From Prevotella sp. (GTDB lineage: Bacteria > Bacteroidota > Bacteroidia > Bacteroidales > Bacteroidaceae), in assembly GCA_017548525.1 (NCBI GenBank), contig JAFYZV010000015.1:1-48317 (forward strand): a stretch of DNA of 48,317 nucleotides, written 5' to 3'. A program made the translations under genes and the position numbers. This document shows positions 26,371 through 35,540 of this stretch, in pieces (positions within the stretch are counted from its first letter, which is position 1; each line of letters opens with the position of its first letter). The notes under the pieces are model-generated. The model searched no databases, was not told the DNA's origin, and saw only the letters and a list, made by a program, of their open reading frames with translations.

Positions 26371-29300
26371 TCAATTGGCTTTCTCGCTAAACATCACCAC
26401 GCCAATCTGTTTCTTACCATCCATCTTGATGATTAAGGGGTGGTCAAAACGCACATGGCGTACATAATTCGTCTCCTCAATGGCGGGCATGGCATCAAGC
26501 AAATCCTTGCGGAAGAAGCCTTGCCCAGTGTTTTGGTCGATGGTAAAATAGCCCACTCCAAACGACGTGAGGTTTTGGAAGAAGTGCGTACCTTGGCTTG
26601 GATCGACACGGAAGTTCTTCAATGCCACCTCCACGATGACCCTTGCCCCACTGATATGCGGCCATTTCACGGGGACACCGAGCCAATAATCGCTCGAACC
26701 CCACCGCCCTGGACCAGCAAGGATATACCCCTTGTCCTCCGCCAAGAATTTTCTGTTAATACGTTCAATATCCTCAGCAATCGCAGGATTGTTCATCGCC
26801 GAGAAGTTTTCATCGGCCTTGACATACACCACGTCCACCACATCCTCGCTCACACCATGCCCTAACGACATGTTGGAACGCATGAGGCAACGGTCATCGG
26901 GGATGGTAGTGAGGTCTTCCTCCAACATCTGCTTGGAATCGACGATGGGTCGGATTTGCAGTAGGTAGAAGTCGCCCGTCTTGTCATCATTCACATTACA
27001 GGCAAACTCTATCTCCACGGGGCGACGCATTGCCTCCATGCCGTACTTCATCGACATCTGTAACACCTCGGGAAGCGGCAACACCCCTTGTTGCAACACA
27101 CCACTGAAAGTAATGACCTTGCGCCCACCTTCGTAAATGCCATCGCGTATCACCTGGTCGTAGGGGTCGAAAGTGGAGGCAATATAATTGAGCGACTTAT
27201 CCTTGTCAGCCTCCTTCACCTTGAGTTTGAGGATATTGAATCCGTCATCCACCTTGAAGTCATTGCTCACATGAGTAAGGTCAAGGGCATAAAATTTCGT
27301 TTGCGTCTCTTTTAAGGCAATGTCCAATTCACTCGTCTGCAACACCTGCGTGGGATGATAGGGGGAGACCCGCAAAGTCTGCCCACCATCCACGATATAC
27401 TTACCCAATCCCAATGCCAAGGATGCGATGCCATCCTCCGCCTTCTCGTCGCCGATGGGATAATAGTTGAGCGAGCGAAGCACACCGCTGAAGTTGGGAT
27501 AGTAACGGTCGCCATACGTCTTGCCCACCACCTCTTGCAAGATGACCGCCATCTTCTCTTGGTCGATGACATTGGAAGTTGCCGTCATATAGGTCTTCGA
27601 ATCCTTATAATATACCGACGCATACACACCTTTGATGGCACAAGCGAGCATCTGCAACATGGCATATTTATCCTCAACGAAGGGAATCATATAGGTTGAG
27701 TAGATGCCTGCGAACGGTTGGTAATGCGCATCTTCCAACAACGACGACGAACGGACAGCTATCGGCGAGCGGGTAGCCTCAAAGAACGTAAAGAAGTCGG
27801 CTATCAACACATCGGGCAACTGCGCCTTGAGGAAGTGTTTGAGGATTTCCTCATCGGAGGCATCGCTCAAGGCGATTTGGTAAAGGTTGTTCTGTTCCAT
27901 GAACTGGTCGAACAAGTCAGTACAAAGAACCACCGTCTTGGGAATCTGCACCTTCATGTTCGGGAACTGGTTGAACTGCGGATGGCGTTTCACGACGTTA
28001 TCCAAGAACGCCAATCCCCTGCCCTTGCCGCCCAACGACCCTTCACCTATGCGGGCAAAATGGGAGAATCGGTCGAATTTCCCACGGTCGAAGACGGCGA
28101 CAACACCGATGTTTTTCATGTGTCGATACTGCACAATTGCATCATATATGATTTTACGGTGTGCATCAACATCCTGCAACTTGTGCCACGTGATATTCTT
28201 CAAGAATCGAGAAATGGGGAACAAGGCGCGGGCAGTAAGCCAACGACTCATGTGGTTGCGCGAGATATGGTAGAGCATGGAGTCGTTGGGAATCTTGAAA
28301 ATGTTGTCCTGCAACTCCTTCAGGCTATGGATACATGCTACCTCATCATGTGTAACAGGGTCGCGGAAGATAAAGTCACCGAACCCCATGTGTTCCTCCA
28401 AGATATGTCGGAGGTCAATATTCATCTTTTTAGAGTTCTTATCGACGAAATGGAAGCCCTCCGCCTCTGCCTCCTCACGATTCTTAGCCTCGGCACTCTC
28501 CATAATCAACGGCACATATTCGTCGTTAGCACGAATAGCACGAAGCAACTTCATGCCCGCATCGGGGTCTTTCTCAATGCCTGAGAGGGCCTGTCCAGAA
28601 CGAGAGGGGGTGTCGGAAGTCTGGATGGGAAACCGCGCATCGGAGATAACACCCAATGTGTTGTTGGCATATTTGGTGTACAAATCCCAAGCCTCCTCAT
28701 AGCTCCGCGCCAATACCACCTTGGGTCGGCCACGCATACGGAGCGTTGCGGAGTGTCTGTTGAGTGCCTCCGTGGAGAACCGTTGGCTCTGTACAAGCAA
28801 GAAACTGTATAGATTGGGCAGGATGGAAGAATAGAAACGGATGGAATCTTCCACCAAGAGAATCATCTGCACTCCTGCCTCCTCGATGTCGTGTTCTAAG
28901 TTCATGCGGTCCTCGATGAGCTTGATGATGGAGAGGATGAGGTTGGTATTGCCTAACCAACAGAACACATAGTCGAAGATGGAGAGATCTTCGTTCTCCA
29001 TACGCTTGGTGATGCCGTGCGAGAAAGGTGTCAACACCACGCAGTGGATATCGGGAAACTTGTCCTTGATGGCACGGGCAACGGTGAACGCATCGTTATC
29101 GGCGTTGCCAGGCATACAGATTACCAAGTCGATATTGGTGGTTTCCAACACGCTTTCCGCCTCTTCTGTGGTACTTACCTGGGTAAAAGTAGGGGGATAG
29201 CGCAACCCCAATTCCATGTATTCATTGTAAATCTTCTCCTCCACGCGCCCATCGTCCTCCAACATGAAGGCATCATACGGGTTGGCGACAATCAGCACAT

Positions 29301-29385
29301 TGTAGATGCGGCGCATCATGAGGTTGACAAATGTCACGTCTTTCAATAGGAAGTTACTCCATTGCTGCGGGATATTACTTTCCAT
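26371..29385 (-). CDS. PEP/pyruvate-binding domain protein (PpsA-like) lacking the phosphohistidine domain
   Basis: A 1004-residue cytoplasmic protein. Residues about 20-165 resemble a response-regulator receiver fold (LIVANPYDAFMLEDDG, DLVICMPGNADND). The middle (about 430-830) is a PEP synthase/PPDK-type ATP-grasp domain with IGEGSLGGKGRGLAFL, AVRSSSLLEDAHYQPFAG and, near its end, VEIEFACNVND followed by LLQIRPI. The phosphohistidine swivel motif (usually GGxxSHxAI) and PEP-binding barrel of true PEP synthase are absent; the C-terminus has GPGRWGSSDYWLGVPVKW instead. It is probably a kinase-like or regulatory relative conserved in Bacteroidetes. No true PEP synthase activity should be assumed. 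Confidence 0.8.
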   Translation of the reverse strand: MESNIPQQWSNFLLKDVTFVNLMMRRIYNVLIVANPYDAFMLEDDGRVEEKIYNEYMELGLRYPPTFTQVSTTEEAESVLETTNIDLVICMPGNADNDAFTVARAIKDKFPDIHCVVLTPFSHGITKRMENEDLSIFDYVFCWLGNTNLILSIIKLIEDRMNLEHDIEEAGVQMILLVEDSIRFYSSILPNLYSFLLVQSQRFSTEALNRHSATLRMRGRPKVVLARSYEEAWDLYTKYANNTLGVISDARFPIQTSDTPSRSGQALSGIEKDPDAGMKLLRAIRANDEYVPLIMESAEAKNREEAEAEGFHFVDKNSKKMNIDLRHILEEHMGFGDFIFRDPVTHDEVACIHSLKELQDNIFKIPNDSMLYHISRNHMSRWLTARALFPISRFLKNITWHKLQDVDAHRKIIYDAIVQYRHMKNIGVVAVFDRGKFDRFSHFARIGEGSLGGKGRGLAFLDNVVKRHPQFNQFPNMKVQIPKTVVLCTDLFDQFMEQNNLYQIALSDASDEEILKHFLKAQLPDVLIADFFTFFEATRSPIAVRSSSLLEDAHYQPFAGIYSTYMIPFVEDKYAMLQMLACAIKGVYASVYYKDSKTYMTATSNVIDQEKMAVILQEVVGKTYGDRYYPNFSGVLRSLNYYPIGDEKAEDGIASLALGLGKYIVDGGQTLRVSPYHPTQVLQTSELDIALKETQTKFYALDLTHVSNDFKVDDGFNILKLKVKEADKDKSLNYIASTFDPYDQVIRDGIYEGGRKVITFSGVLQQGVLPLPEVLQMSMKYGMEAMRRPVEIEFACNVNDDKTGDFYLLQIRPIVDSKQMLEEDLTTIPDDRCLMRSNMSLGHGVSEDVVDVVYVKADENFSAMNNPAIAEDIERINRKFLAEDKGYILAGPGRWGSSDYWLGVPVKWPHISGARVIVEVALKNFRVDPSQGTHFFQNLTSFGVGYFTIDQNTGQGFFRKDLLDAMPAIEETNYVRHVRFDHPLIIKMDGKKQIGVVMFSEKAN

Positions 29386-29406
29386 GTCTCATCATTATTG
29401 ATGATG

Positions 29407-29414
29407 CAAAAGTA
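29407..29414 (-). promoter_or_regulatory. Promoter -7 box for the PpsA-like gene
   Basis: TACTTTTG on the minus strand, 22 nt upstream of the ATG at 29385, with TTGG further upstream. Confidence 0.6.
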
Positions 29415-29478
29415 CGATTTTTTTGCCAATATTCTTTAAAACCACACCATTATCTTATCTTGATAGACTGATTTTGAA

Positions 29479-32376
29479 TTAAAACAAGGTACCCATCGCC
29501 GATGAGAGCGAGACCTTGCAACGGTCACATATATCCGTAAGAGTTGCGCCATTGGCAGACAACATGTAAAAATCATCCTCATTGATAAGCACATATTCCC
29601 ACTCACGATCCATCCGCTCATTAGGTTTCAGGTCATTGATCCTATGAATCCACTCCACCGCTGCCGTCTGCTTCTGGCGCACATTCTTATCAAAGAGTTT
29701 ATCTTTGCCTTTTGTCTCTATGAGATAAACCTTTTTGTCTGTTGCCACCATGAAGTCGGGATGATATGTTGCCATCAGTCCGTCACGACGCATATAGTAG
29801 ATGATTGCGAAGGGGTGCATATTCTCACTGATTTTCAAGAAACACTCCACCTCTCCGTCTTTGTCAAGGAATTCGATAAACGCTTTTTCCAACCCTCCGC
29901 TATGCGTGGGATAACCTTGTCGCCCATAGATGCACTTGTGTACTTCCATTGAATACGACTCCCTCATCTTGATTTCCGCAACAGACGAAAAACTGGTATG
30001 GACAACCTGGGCATCCGTCGTCAAGATGTTATTCTGCATGTTAAATATTGCCCATGCCATTTCCTCCATGATATGTTTCGTGACGATGGCATCTTTTGAC
30101 AACAGAATCTTCCAGTCACTTCTGTTGAAAGGATTGAATGGTTGTCCGAACAACCGAGTGCGGATATATCGGTCAACCGCAGCAATCGTCCGTGCTTCAT
30201 TGATTTGTAGATTGGGTATTGGCATCTCCCTACGTGATGAAATTCTATCAAACCGCAACATGATGGTACGGAGTATCTTTTGCAGATATTCATTGTAGCT
30301 GGTTGCCGTAAACAGATTAGCCGTCACTTTGTACCGTCCGAATTGTGTCTTGGAAATAATCTCTTGCGCTATGAACGTCTCACCGTCTTGTGCGAGGAAC
30401 TGGCGAAGCATCTCCAAGGGAAAAGCCGTGAACGGTCGCAAGCCACGTATGTCTATCTCCATATCCTCCAATTTCTCTTCCGCCTCTCTGATGATGATAG
30501 GCCAAACGAAGTCAAACTGTTCATAGCCCTCGCGCAACCCTACCCTAATAAGGTCGCCCGTAGAGCCGCCCGTACCCGTTTCGCCCGTTTCCTCAATGGC
30601 CAACCCATTGGAAAGTAGTTCCTCATAGAATTGGATGAAAGCGGGATGCTCAATGATGCTCAACATGTCGATATACGTCTTGGGTTGGCTATGCAATTGC
30701 AACACGCGCTTACGGTCATCTTCCTTGATGCTTTGGTATTCAGGTTCCCGCCACATCAGGCGCAATCCCCTTCCAATAATCTGTTCCAACAAGATGGGTG
30801 CCTCAGAAGAGCGAAGCGGCACAATTACGCAGATATTGTTCACATCAAACCCCTCGCGAAGCATCAACACCGAAATAATGACCTTGGGTTTCTGGTATTT
30901 GTCTATGTCAAAGAGCCTCTTCTTCGTCTCCTTCCATTCCTCTTCCGACACCTCGCCCTTGGCATTACTGTCAATGGTGACTATCTCATCTCGTGACAAT
31001 CCGTCATTTATCATCATCCGTTCCACAAAAGGAGCCACGGAGGTATCTTCGCAAATGACAAGCATCTTGGGGTTCTTCTTCTCATCAACCACCGTAAAAT
31101 CTGTTTCCAGTTTCTTGAGTTTCGTCAAGCCAGCACGGAGCATCAATCGCTGTCCATCGCTCAAGGCATAAACCTTATTGCGCTCATCACGCACCGCCTT
31201 ATAATCCAAGTCCTTGAGTTCCGTCAACTCTTGGCGGCGATCCAACAACAGGGTCTTCACCAATCCCTTGCGCATGGCAGTTGCCAAGTCGAAGTCAACG
31301 ATGATATGCGGGAAGTAACACTTCTGCATCCTTCTACCCGACCCACGCTGGTCGTAAGGTGTAGCGGAGAAGTCCACTTGGAAAAATCGCCCCCCTTTCC
31401 TCTCGGCAATGACATTCAAGCCCTTTTGCCATTCCACCTCCTCAATCTCGCCATTGCGTTTCAATTCATGGATATGGTGAGCCTCATCATTGATGACCAT
31501 GATGTCCTCCAACTCTGCCAAGTATTCCAACTCAGAGCCACGCAAATAGCGACGGTCCAACATGCCAAGGTCATTGCCCGCCGACTTGCCAGGACGGATA
31601 GGCAACAACTCATCAATCATCTCTGGAACACTCATCCCCTGTCCTTCATCCGATGCCTCTTCGGGAAGTTGGTTCTCAAACAGATGCCAATTGGTCAAGG
31701 CTATCAATCCATCACCCGTAGTCTTGCGCCCAATGCCCTCATCCTTTGTCACCACATTATTTTGGATAAACGAGAACACCTCCTGCCGATAGTGTACCGG
31801 AATGAACACCTCTTGATTCAGATAGAAGTCATTGGTCTGTATGTCACGTGTTTCCTCTCCCCGTTTCATCCTACCACAAAAAGCATCCAACAATCGGTCA
31901 TAGACTATCAAGCCAGGAGCCACGATGAGGAAGTTCTTTGTAAACCGCCCACTCCTCATCTCCTCGTGCCGTGCATTGAGCATCTGCCAAAGCAGCAAGG
32001 CGTGCATCACCCACGTCTTTCCCGTACCCGTTGCCATCTTCACGGCATACTTGGGCATCTGGTATTTCTCTTGTCCCAGTACCCCCAAGTCCACCATGGG
32101 CAAGAGGTCGGGTGTCAACTGCTGGTAATAGTCCAACACATTCCTCACCCCCATAACCTCATGCAGATAGATGACATTGAGGATGGCTTGCCGCTGTCCC
32201 GCATGGAAGTTGCGGTTGCGTAAGGAGCAGTATTCCTCCGAAAACCAATATTTCAATAACGCTTGCGTAGTAGGAGTGACGTTTTCCATCATCTCACCAC
32301 TCTCCCACGCCTCATTGACCGTCTCACTCAATCGCTTGGCCAATTCCAACGAGGCCTTTGTATCGTTTGTTTTCAT
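29479..32376 (-). CDS. res: Type III restriction enzyme, Res subunit
   Basis: A 965-residue helicase-nuclease that, with Mod, translocates or switches on DNA and cleaves unmethylated sites. Superfamily 2 motifs are in order: MATGTGKT with K120, the DEAH box in INDEAHHIHE, SAT in DFSATPYD, and motif VI in QIIGRGLR. The C-terminal nuclease has PDFMV and ETKGK, the PD...ExK site of type III enzymes. Length fits EcoP15I-like Res. The ATG at 32376 (MKTNDTKASLEL) is preferred; an in-frame ATG at 32427 lies beyond the divergent cassette promoter. In most type III loci res directly follows mod; here a cassette on the other strand separates them. Confidence 0.92.
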   Translation of the reverse strand: MKTNDTKASLELAKRLSETVNEAWESGEMMENVTPTTQALLKYWFSEEYCSLRNRNFHAGQRQAILNVIYLHEVMGVRNVLDYYQQLTPDLLPMVDLGVLGQEKYQMPKYAVKMATGTGKTWVMHALLLWQMLNARHEEMRSGRFTKNFLIVAPGLIVYDRLLDAFCGRMKRGEETRDIQTNDFYLNQEVFIPVHYRQEVFSFIQNNVVTKDEGIGRKTTGDGLIALTNWHLFENQLPEEASDEGQGMSVPEMIDELLPIRPGKSAGNDLGMLDRRYLRGSELEYLAELEDIMVINDEAHHIHELKRNGEIEEVEWQKGLNVIAERKGGRFFQVDFSATPYDQRGSGRRMQKCYFPHIIVDFDLATAMRKGLVKTLLLDRRQELTELKDLDYKAVRDERNKVYALSDGQRLMLRAGLTKLKKLETDFTVVDEKKNPKMLVICEDTSVAPFVERMMINDGLSRDEIVTIDSNAKGEVSEEEWKETKKRLFDIDKYQKPKVIISVLMLREGFDVNNICVIVPLRSSEAPILLEQIIGRGLRLMWREPEYQSIKEDDRKRVLQLHSQPKTYIDMLSIIEHPAFIQFYEELLSNGLAIEETGETGTGGSTGDLIRVGLREGYEQFDFVWPIIIREAEEKLEDMEIDIRGLRPFTAFPLEMLRQFLAQDGETFIAQEIISKTQFGRYKVTANLFTATSYNEYLQKILRTIMLRFDRISSRREMPIPNLQINEARTIAAVDRYIRTRLFGQPFNPFNRSDWKILLSKDAIVTKHIMEEMAWAIFNMQNNILTTDAQVVHTSFSSVAEIKMRESYSMEVHKCIYGRQGYPTHSGGLEKAFIEFLDKDGEVECFLKISENMHPFAIIYYMRRDGLMATYHPDFMVATDKKVYLIETKGKDKLFDKNVRQKQTAAVEWIHRINDLKPNERMDREWEYVLINEDDFYMLSANGATLTDICDRCKVSLSSAMGTLF
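32315..32354. repeat. Direct repeat flanking the cassette, copy 1 (inside res 5' end)
   Basis: Forty bases of the res coding start match 33096-33135 at 32 positions; the inner 21 bases (32334-32354) match at 20. On the minus strand it encodes SLELAKRLSETVN. Confidence 0.85.
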
Positions 32377-32393
32377 TGTTTTTGTACGTTTTG

Positions 32394-32424
32394 TTTGTTT
32401 TATCGAATAATATGTGTAAATTTG
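32394..32424 (+). promoter_or_regulatory. Strong promoter for the two-gene cassette
   Basis: TTTG (32394-32397), a 19-nt spacer and TAAATTTG (32417-32424), 29 nt before the small gene's ATG. It fires away from res. Confidence 0.65.
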
Positions 32425-32453
32425 CACCGTCCAAATAATAAAAGATAATCACT

Positions 32454-32591
32454 ATGGAAAAGAAAAAAGTTACATACGAAGAGGCATTGGCACGTTGGAA
32501 ACGCTCATTAGAAATCAAGCATGAGGCAGAGAAACGCATGGCCGAAGAGTGGGAACGCAGAGGAATAACGGGAACGATTGTTTCATTATGA
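32454..32591 (+). CDS. Small charged protein, first gene of the cassette
   Basis: A 45-residue protein beginning MEKKKVTYEEALARWKRS and ending in RRGITGTIVSL. It is predicted to be almost entirely helical, rich in Glu, Lys and Arg. The gene has its own promoter 29 nt upstream and its TGA overlaps the next gene's ATG as ATGA, so translation is coupled. Size, charge and coupling resemble a toxin-antitoxin or immunity partner, but function is unknown. I recall similar small genes ahead of DUF6169 genes in Bacteroides, which would need a search to confirm. Confidence 0.65.
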   Translation: MEKKKVTYEEALARWKRSLEIKHEAEKRMAEEWERRGITGTIVSL

Positions 32592-33085
32592 TACAGCTTC
32601 CTCTTGACATTATTAACGAGCGGACTCACTACTATGTTATGTTGTCGCCTAAAGGCAACTACATTTTCGAGACTAAACAAGGCATCCACTATTCCATTTC
32701 CTTTGAAGAAGAAACCCCATTTGGAGGATGCAGCTCGTATCAGTTTATCATTGATAAGATTGACCGTGTACATTCCCCACATGATCCAGACGTGGAACAA
32801 ACCATTCTTGTTCTCATAGATGAGTTCTTTCGTGCGCATCTTAACGTATTACTCTATATTTGTGACACCAGTGATGGACGAGAATCTAAACGTAATAGAT
32901 TGTTCCTCTCGTGGTTTAACAAACATGCCCAACCAAATAGATTCACCATTCGTACTGCCGAGGCATTCGTGGAAGGACAAGGTTTCTACGCTGCCATCAT
33001 TGTGGAAAATAGGAATCCCAAACTGGCAGACATCATAGACGACTTCAACCAAACTGTTGAGGCTTTGACCAATAACAAGCCATAG
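32588..33085 (+). CDS. DUF6169-like protein, second gene of the cassette
   Basis: A 165-residue protein of unknown function, starting MIQLPLDIINERTHYYVM. The N-terminal half is beta-rich (YYVMLSPKGNYIFETKQG, YSISFEEETPFGG). The C-terminal half has the motif LLYICDTSDGRESKRNRLF and an ending NRNPKLADIIDDFNQTVEAL that match my memory of DUF6169 in Bacteroidetes. The ATG at 32588 is favoured by the 4-nt overlap with the upstream small gene; an in-frame ATG at 32549 lies inside that gene. It converges on mod, ending 55 nt from the mod stop. Confidence 0.72.
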   Translation: MIQLPLDIINERTHYYVMLSPKGNYIFETKQGIHYSISFEEETPFGGCSSYQFIIDKIDRVHSPHDPDVEQTILVLIDEFFRAHLNVLLYICDTSDGRESKRNRLFLSWFNKHAQPNRFTIRTAEAFVEGQGFYAAIIVENRNPKLADIIDDFNQTVEALTNNKP

Positions 33086-33095
33086 TAAGTTCTGA

Positions 33096-33135
33096 TTCAA
33101 CGTTTTACTCCGTTGCTTAGCCAATTCCAACGAGG
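33096..33135. pseudogene. Relic of the res 5' end beside mod (direct repeat copy 2)
   Basis: Read on the minus strand just after the mod stop, this segment gives SLELAKQRSKTLNQ, aligning with SLELAKRLSETVNE at the res N-terminus. DNA identity is 32 of 40. It has no start codon of its own and lies where res would begin if the cassette were absent. Confidence 0.75.
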
Positions 33136-33140
33136 TATTT

Positions 33141-35123
33141 TCAAAAACTTTCAACCACTTGACTTTCAAACCCAAACACATCCACCGCTTTGATGCAAAC
33201 CTTTCGGTGTTCCTTATGTGCCACCCGTAGGCGGGTCTTATAGACACAATGCAACGGGTCGTTGTCGTTCTCAATGTTCTCCCGATAGTCTTGCCAAGTG
33301 GAGCGGAAAGTCACGCCGTCATAGTCGGGGTCGATGCTCCAATATTCTATCAACGACAGCGGGTCGCGTTCCAACACCTGTTGCAATTTCTCCTTATCCT
33401 TTTCATCCAATGGAATATTGTCGGGCGATAGCAAAACGTAGTTTTCCAACTCAACATCTATCTCGTCCCATTCCCCTGCGGGCGTCACCACCAACGGCTT
33501 TGCCATCAAGTATTGCAACGAGGAGAAACGCACACTCTTGTCATCTATCAGCTTCTTGTAGCCCTTCTTCGCCAGCTTATCCAACAAGTCGGGCGGGATG
33601 ACCAACACCTCCACATTCGAGTTAGCGTATTTCTGGATGGCTTGCGAGATGTCAAAAGCATAGTTCCAACCCAACACAACCACCTTTTCCCAGTCGCCAC
33701 CCAATAACGATGCCTTGGCTTCCACCGCCCTGCGAATGGTGGCAGCCGTGGTCAGGCGGTTAGGGGAATCGACCATCACCAATGTCCTCGTACCTTTCAC
33801 ATAACCAAAGTTACGGTCATTCGTCTGCTCGGGAGTGAAAGGCAATGCGCCATATAGTCCTAACACCACTTGGCTCAAGTCGCCCACATGCTTATAACGC
33901 TTATTATTCCTAAACGCTTCCTTCTGATAGTCGCCGATACTCTGATACAAAAACGGCTTTACCTCTTGGTCAATAAACCGCTTGCGCATCACCAATGAGG
34001 CGGGCTTGCCAATGTCGCAAGTAATCCACCTTCTTCCTAAACGCTCTGCTACTGCCGCCGTTGTGCCGCTACCACCAAAAAAGTCACAAACAAGGTCGCC
34101 TTCGTTGGACGAAGCTTTGATAATGCGTTCGAGTAATTCTGAAGGCTTTTGGGTTCCATATCCCACAGCCTCATCTGCTTGAGAATTGATATAGTTAATC
34201 AACCATACATCGGGAGCAATCGTTTGAGTGGTATCTACATAAACAACACGCCCAAATACAGACAAATCAATTCGACCTTCTGCTATAGCTTGTTCCGTTT
34301 TCTCTCTATCATAAACTAATAGTTGTGGCTTACGAATACCATCAATCATGGCCGTGTTCCTATCGTAACCTCTCTCATGTTTTCTCTTTTGATTATCAGT
34401 AGCCTCAACATACACCTTATTAAAGACAACATCATCACTTTTTCCATAATACAATAATGTATCGTGCATCTTTTGAAAACTGCTACTTGCTGCCGTCCAT
34501 CTTCTATAATGCCATATTATTTCATTGCGCAAATGGTCTTTCCCAAAAATATCATCAAGTATTATTTTCACATAATGACCTATATGCCAATCAATATGAA
34601 CATAAATACTCCCTCGTTCAGAAAGAAGCTCTTTCATCAATAATAGCCTTGGATAAATCATCTTCAAATAAGACATCGTCCCCTCTTCCCATGTATCCGC
34701 ATATGCGAACTGCTCAATGACGGTTGGCTTTTGTTGAATATCCGTGCCTGGCAAGGAAATCTTTGTCCGATAATCAGCTTTCGAGTCAAAAGGTGGGTCA
34801 ATATAAATCAAGTCAACCTTACCCCGAAGTGATGGGAGTCCCGTCTGTGGGTCTCCAGCCAAAAGTGCCTGCATTGCCAAGAGGTTGTCGCCATAGATGA
34901 GGCGATTCATCCAACCACCATTCCCTCCAGCCATATTGAAAGCATTGGGAATCTGTGGCTGGATACCCTTGAACAGCCCGCTCACATCCTTACTCGGCAA
35001 CACCAACTCGTTGGTTTGCAAACCAATCTGCGTGCCACTACTCAGCCGCTCCAATATCTGTGCAGCCTCTCTCCTACCCTCGCTCACAATACGGGGCAAC
35101 TCCTCAATCAATGATTTAGCCAT
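33141..35123 (-). CDS. mod: Type III DNA methyltransferase, Mod subunit
   Basis: A 660-residue site-specific adenine methyltransferase that also gives Res its DNA specificity. Motif IV DPPF is at D109-F112 and motif [10 protein letters not shown] at 347-355. This IV-before-I order is the beta class expected of type III Mod. The region between (about 115-340) and the C-terminal 250 residues should include target recognition. The gene lies leftward behind a 295-nt structured leader and an 8-bp hairpin that ends 3 nt before its ATG. The 3' end faces the cassette. Confidence 0.93.
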   Translation of the reverse strand: MAKSLIEELPRIVSEGRREAAQILERLSSGTQIGLQTNELVLPSKDVSGLFKGIQPQIPNAFNMAGGNGGWMNRLIYGDNLLAMQALLAGDPQTGLPSLRGKVDLIYIDPPFDSKADYRTKISLPGTDIQQKPTVIEQFAYADTWEEGTMSYLKMIYPRLLLMKELLSERGSIYVHIDWHIGHYVKIILDDIFGKDHLRNEIIWHYRRWTAASSSFQKMHDTLLYYGKSDDVVFNKVYVEATDNQKRKHERGYDRNTAMIDGIRKPQLLVYDREKTEQAIAEGRIDLSVFGRVVYVDTTQTIAPDVWLINYINSQADEAVGYGTQKPSELLERIIKASSNEGDLVCDFFGGSGTTAAVAERLGRRWITCDIGKPASLVMRKRFIDQEVKPFLYQSIGDYQKEAFRNNKRYKHVGDLSQVVLGLYGALPFTPEQTNDRNFGYVKGTRTLVMVDSPNRLTTAATIRRAVEAKASLLGGDWEKVVVLGWNYAFDISQAIQKYANSNVEVLVIPPDLLDKLAKKGYKKLIDDKSVRFSSLQYLMAKPLVVTPAGEWDEIDVELENYVLLSPDNIPLDEKDKEKLQQVLERDPLSLIEYWSIDPDYDGVTFRSTWQDYRENIENDNDPLHCVYKTRLRVAHKEHRKVCIKAVDVFGFESQVVESF

Positions 35124-35126
35124 GTT

Positions 35127-35146
35127 GCATTATAGTTTTATAATGC
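35127..35146 (-). promoter_or_regulatory. Perfect hairpin immediately before the mod start codon
   Basis: GCATTATA and TATAATGC pair perfectly with a 4-nt loop and end 3 nt before the mod ATG. In RNA it would occlude the ribosome site; in DNA it could be an operator for autoregulation. Confidence 0.55.
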
Positions 35147-35172
35147 GTCGAGCCATCTATACAAAAAGAATT

Positions 35173-35343
35173 CCTGCAAGCACCCCTCTCACATATAGAC
35201 ATGAAACGTGGACGTCTTCACCGTCCAACGTTCAAGGTACTTGCAGGAAACCTAACACAGAAAACAGGAAAACGCCCACTATTCCAGTAGGCGTTACCAT
35301 TATTATCTGTGTTGTTCTTTCCACCTGCAAGTTTCTGAACGTT
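35173..35343 (-). ncRNA. Structured leader RNA upstream of mod
   Basis: A long nested hairpin is formed by AACGTTC (35227-35233) plus ACTTGCAGG (35239-35247) pairing with CCTGCAAGT (35324-35332) plus GAACGTT (35337-35343). Inside are AACACAG/CTGTGTT (35254-35260, 35307-35313) and AACGCC/GGCGTT (35271-35276, 35290-35295). The left arm can instead pair with CCTGCAAG (35173-35180) and AACGT-GGACG (35205-35214), excluding the first fold. The transcript would start near 35417 and reach mod. Function is unknown; it could also be a separate small RNA. Confidence 0.6.
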
Positions 35344-35423
35344 TTGAATAATAGCCAACGCTAATGTTTAACCCACGAAAGTCACACCGACAACTTCGCC
35401 AAGCTTATGCCGATGCTTGTTTG

Positions 35424-35431
35424 CAAAAATA
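35424..35431 (-). promoter_or_regulatory. Promoter -7 box for the mod leader
   Basis: TATTTTTG on the minus strand about 80 nt before the structured element; transcription from it would read through the leader into mod. Confidence 0.5.
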
Positions 35432-35540
35432 CAAAAAATTACGAAAAGATAAAAGAAATGCAAGGATTTTGTTTAGTATGACGGGATAAATGCCGTCAAG
35501 ATTCTTATGTTGATTGATGAATGGCATGAACTAAAGCATT

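Noticed and set aside
27718-28584. 288-codon open frame opposite the PpsA-like gene
   Set aside because: Antisense shadow of a conserved domain region without start signals.
26371-29385. Annotation as true phosphoenolpyruvate synthase
   Set aside because: The phosphohistidine and PEP-binding domains needed for that reaction are not visible.
31231-32223. 330-codon open frame on the plus strand opposite res
   Set aside because: It lies wholly antisense to the well-supported Res helicase, has no domain pattern or promoter, and is His/Leu/Pro-rich as shadow frames are.
32377-32427. Longer start of res at 32427
   Set aside because: The extra codons coincide with the cassette promoter and are AT-rich; the ATG at 32376 gives a better N-terminus. 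It remains possible.
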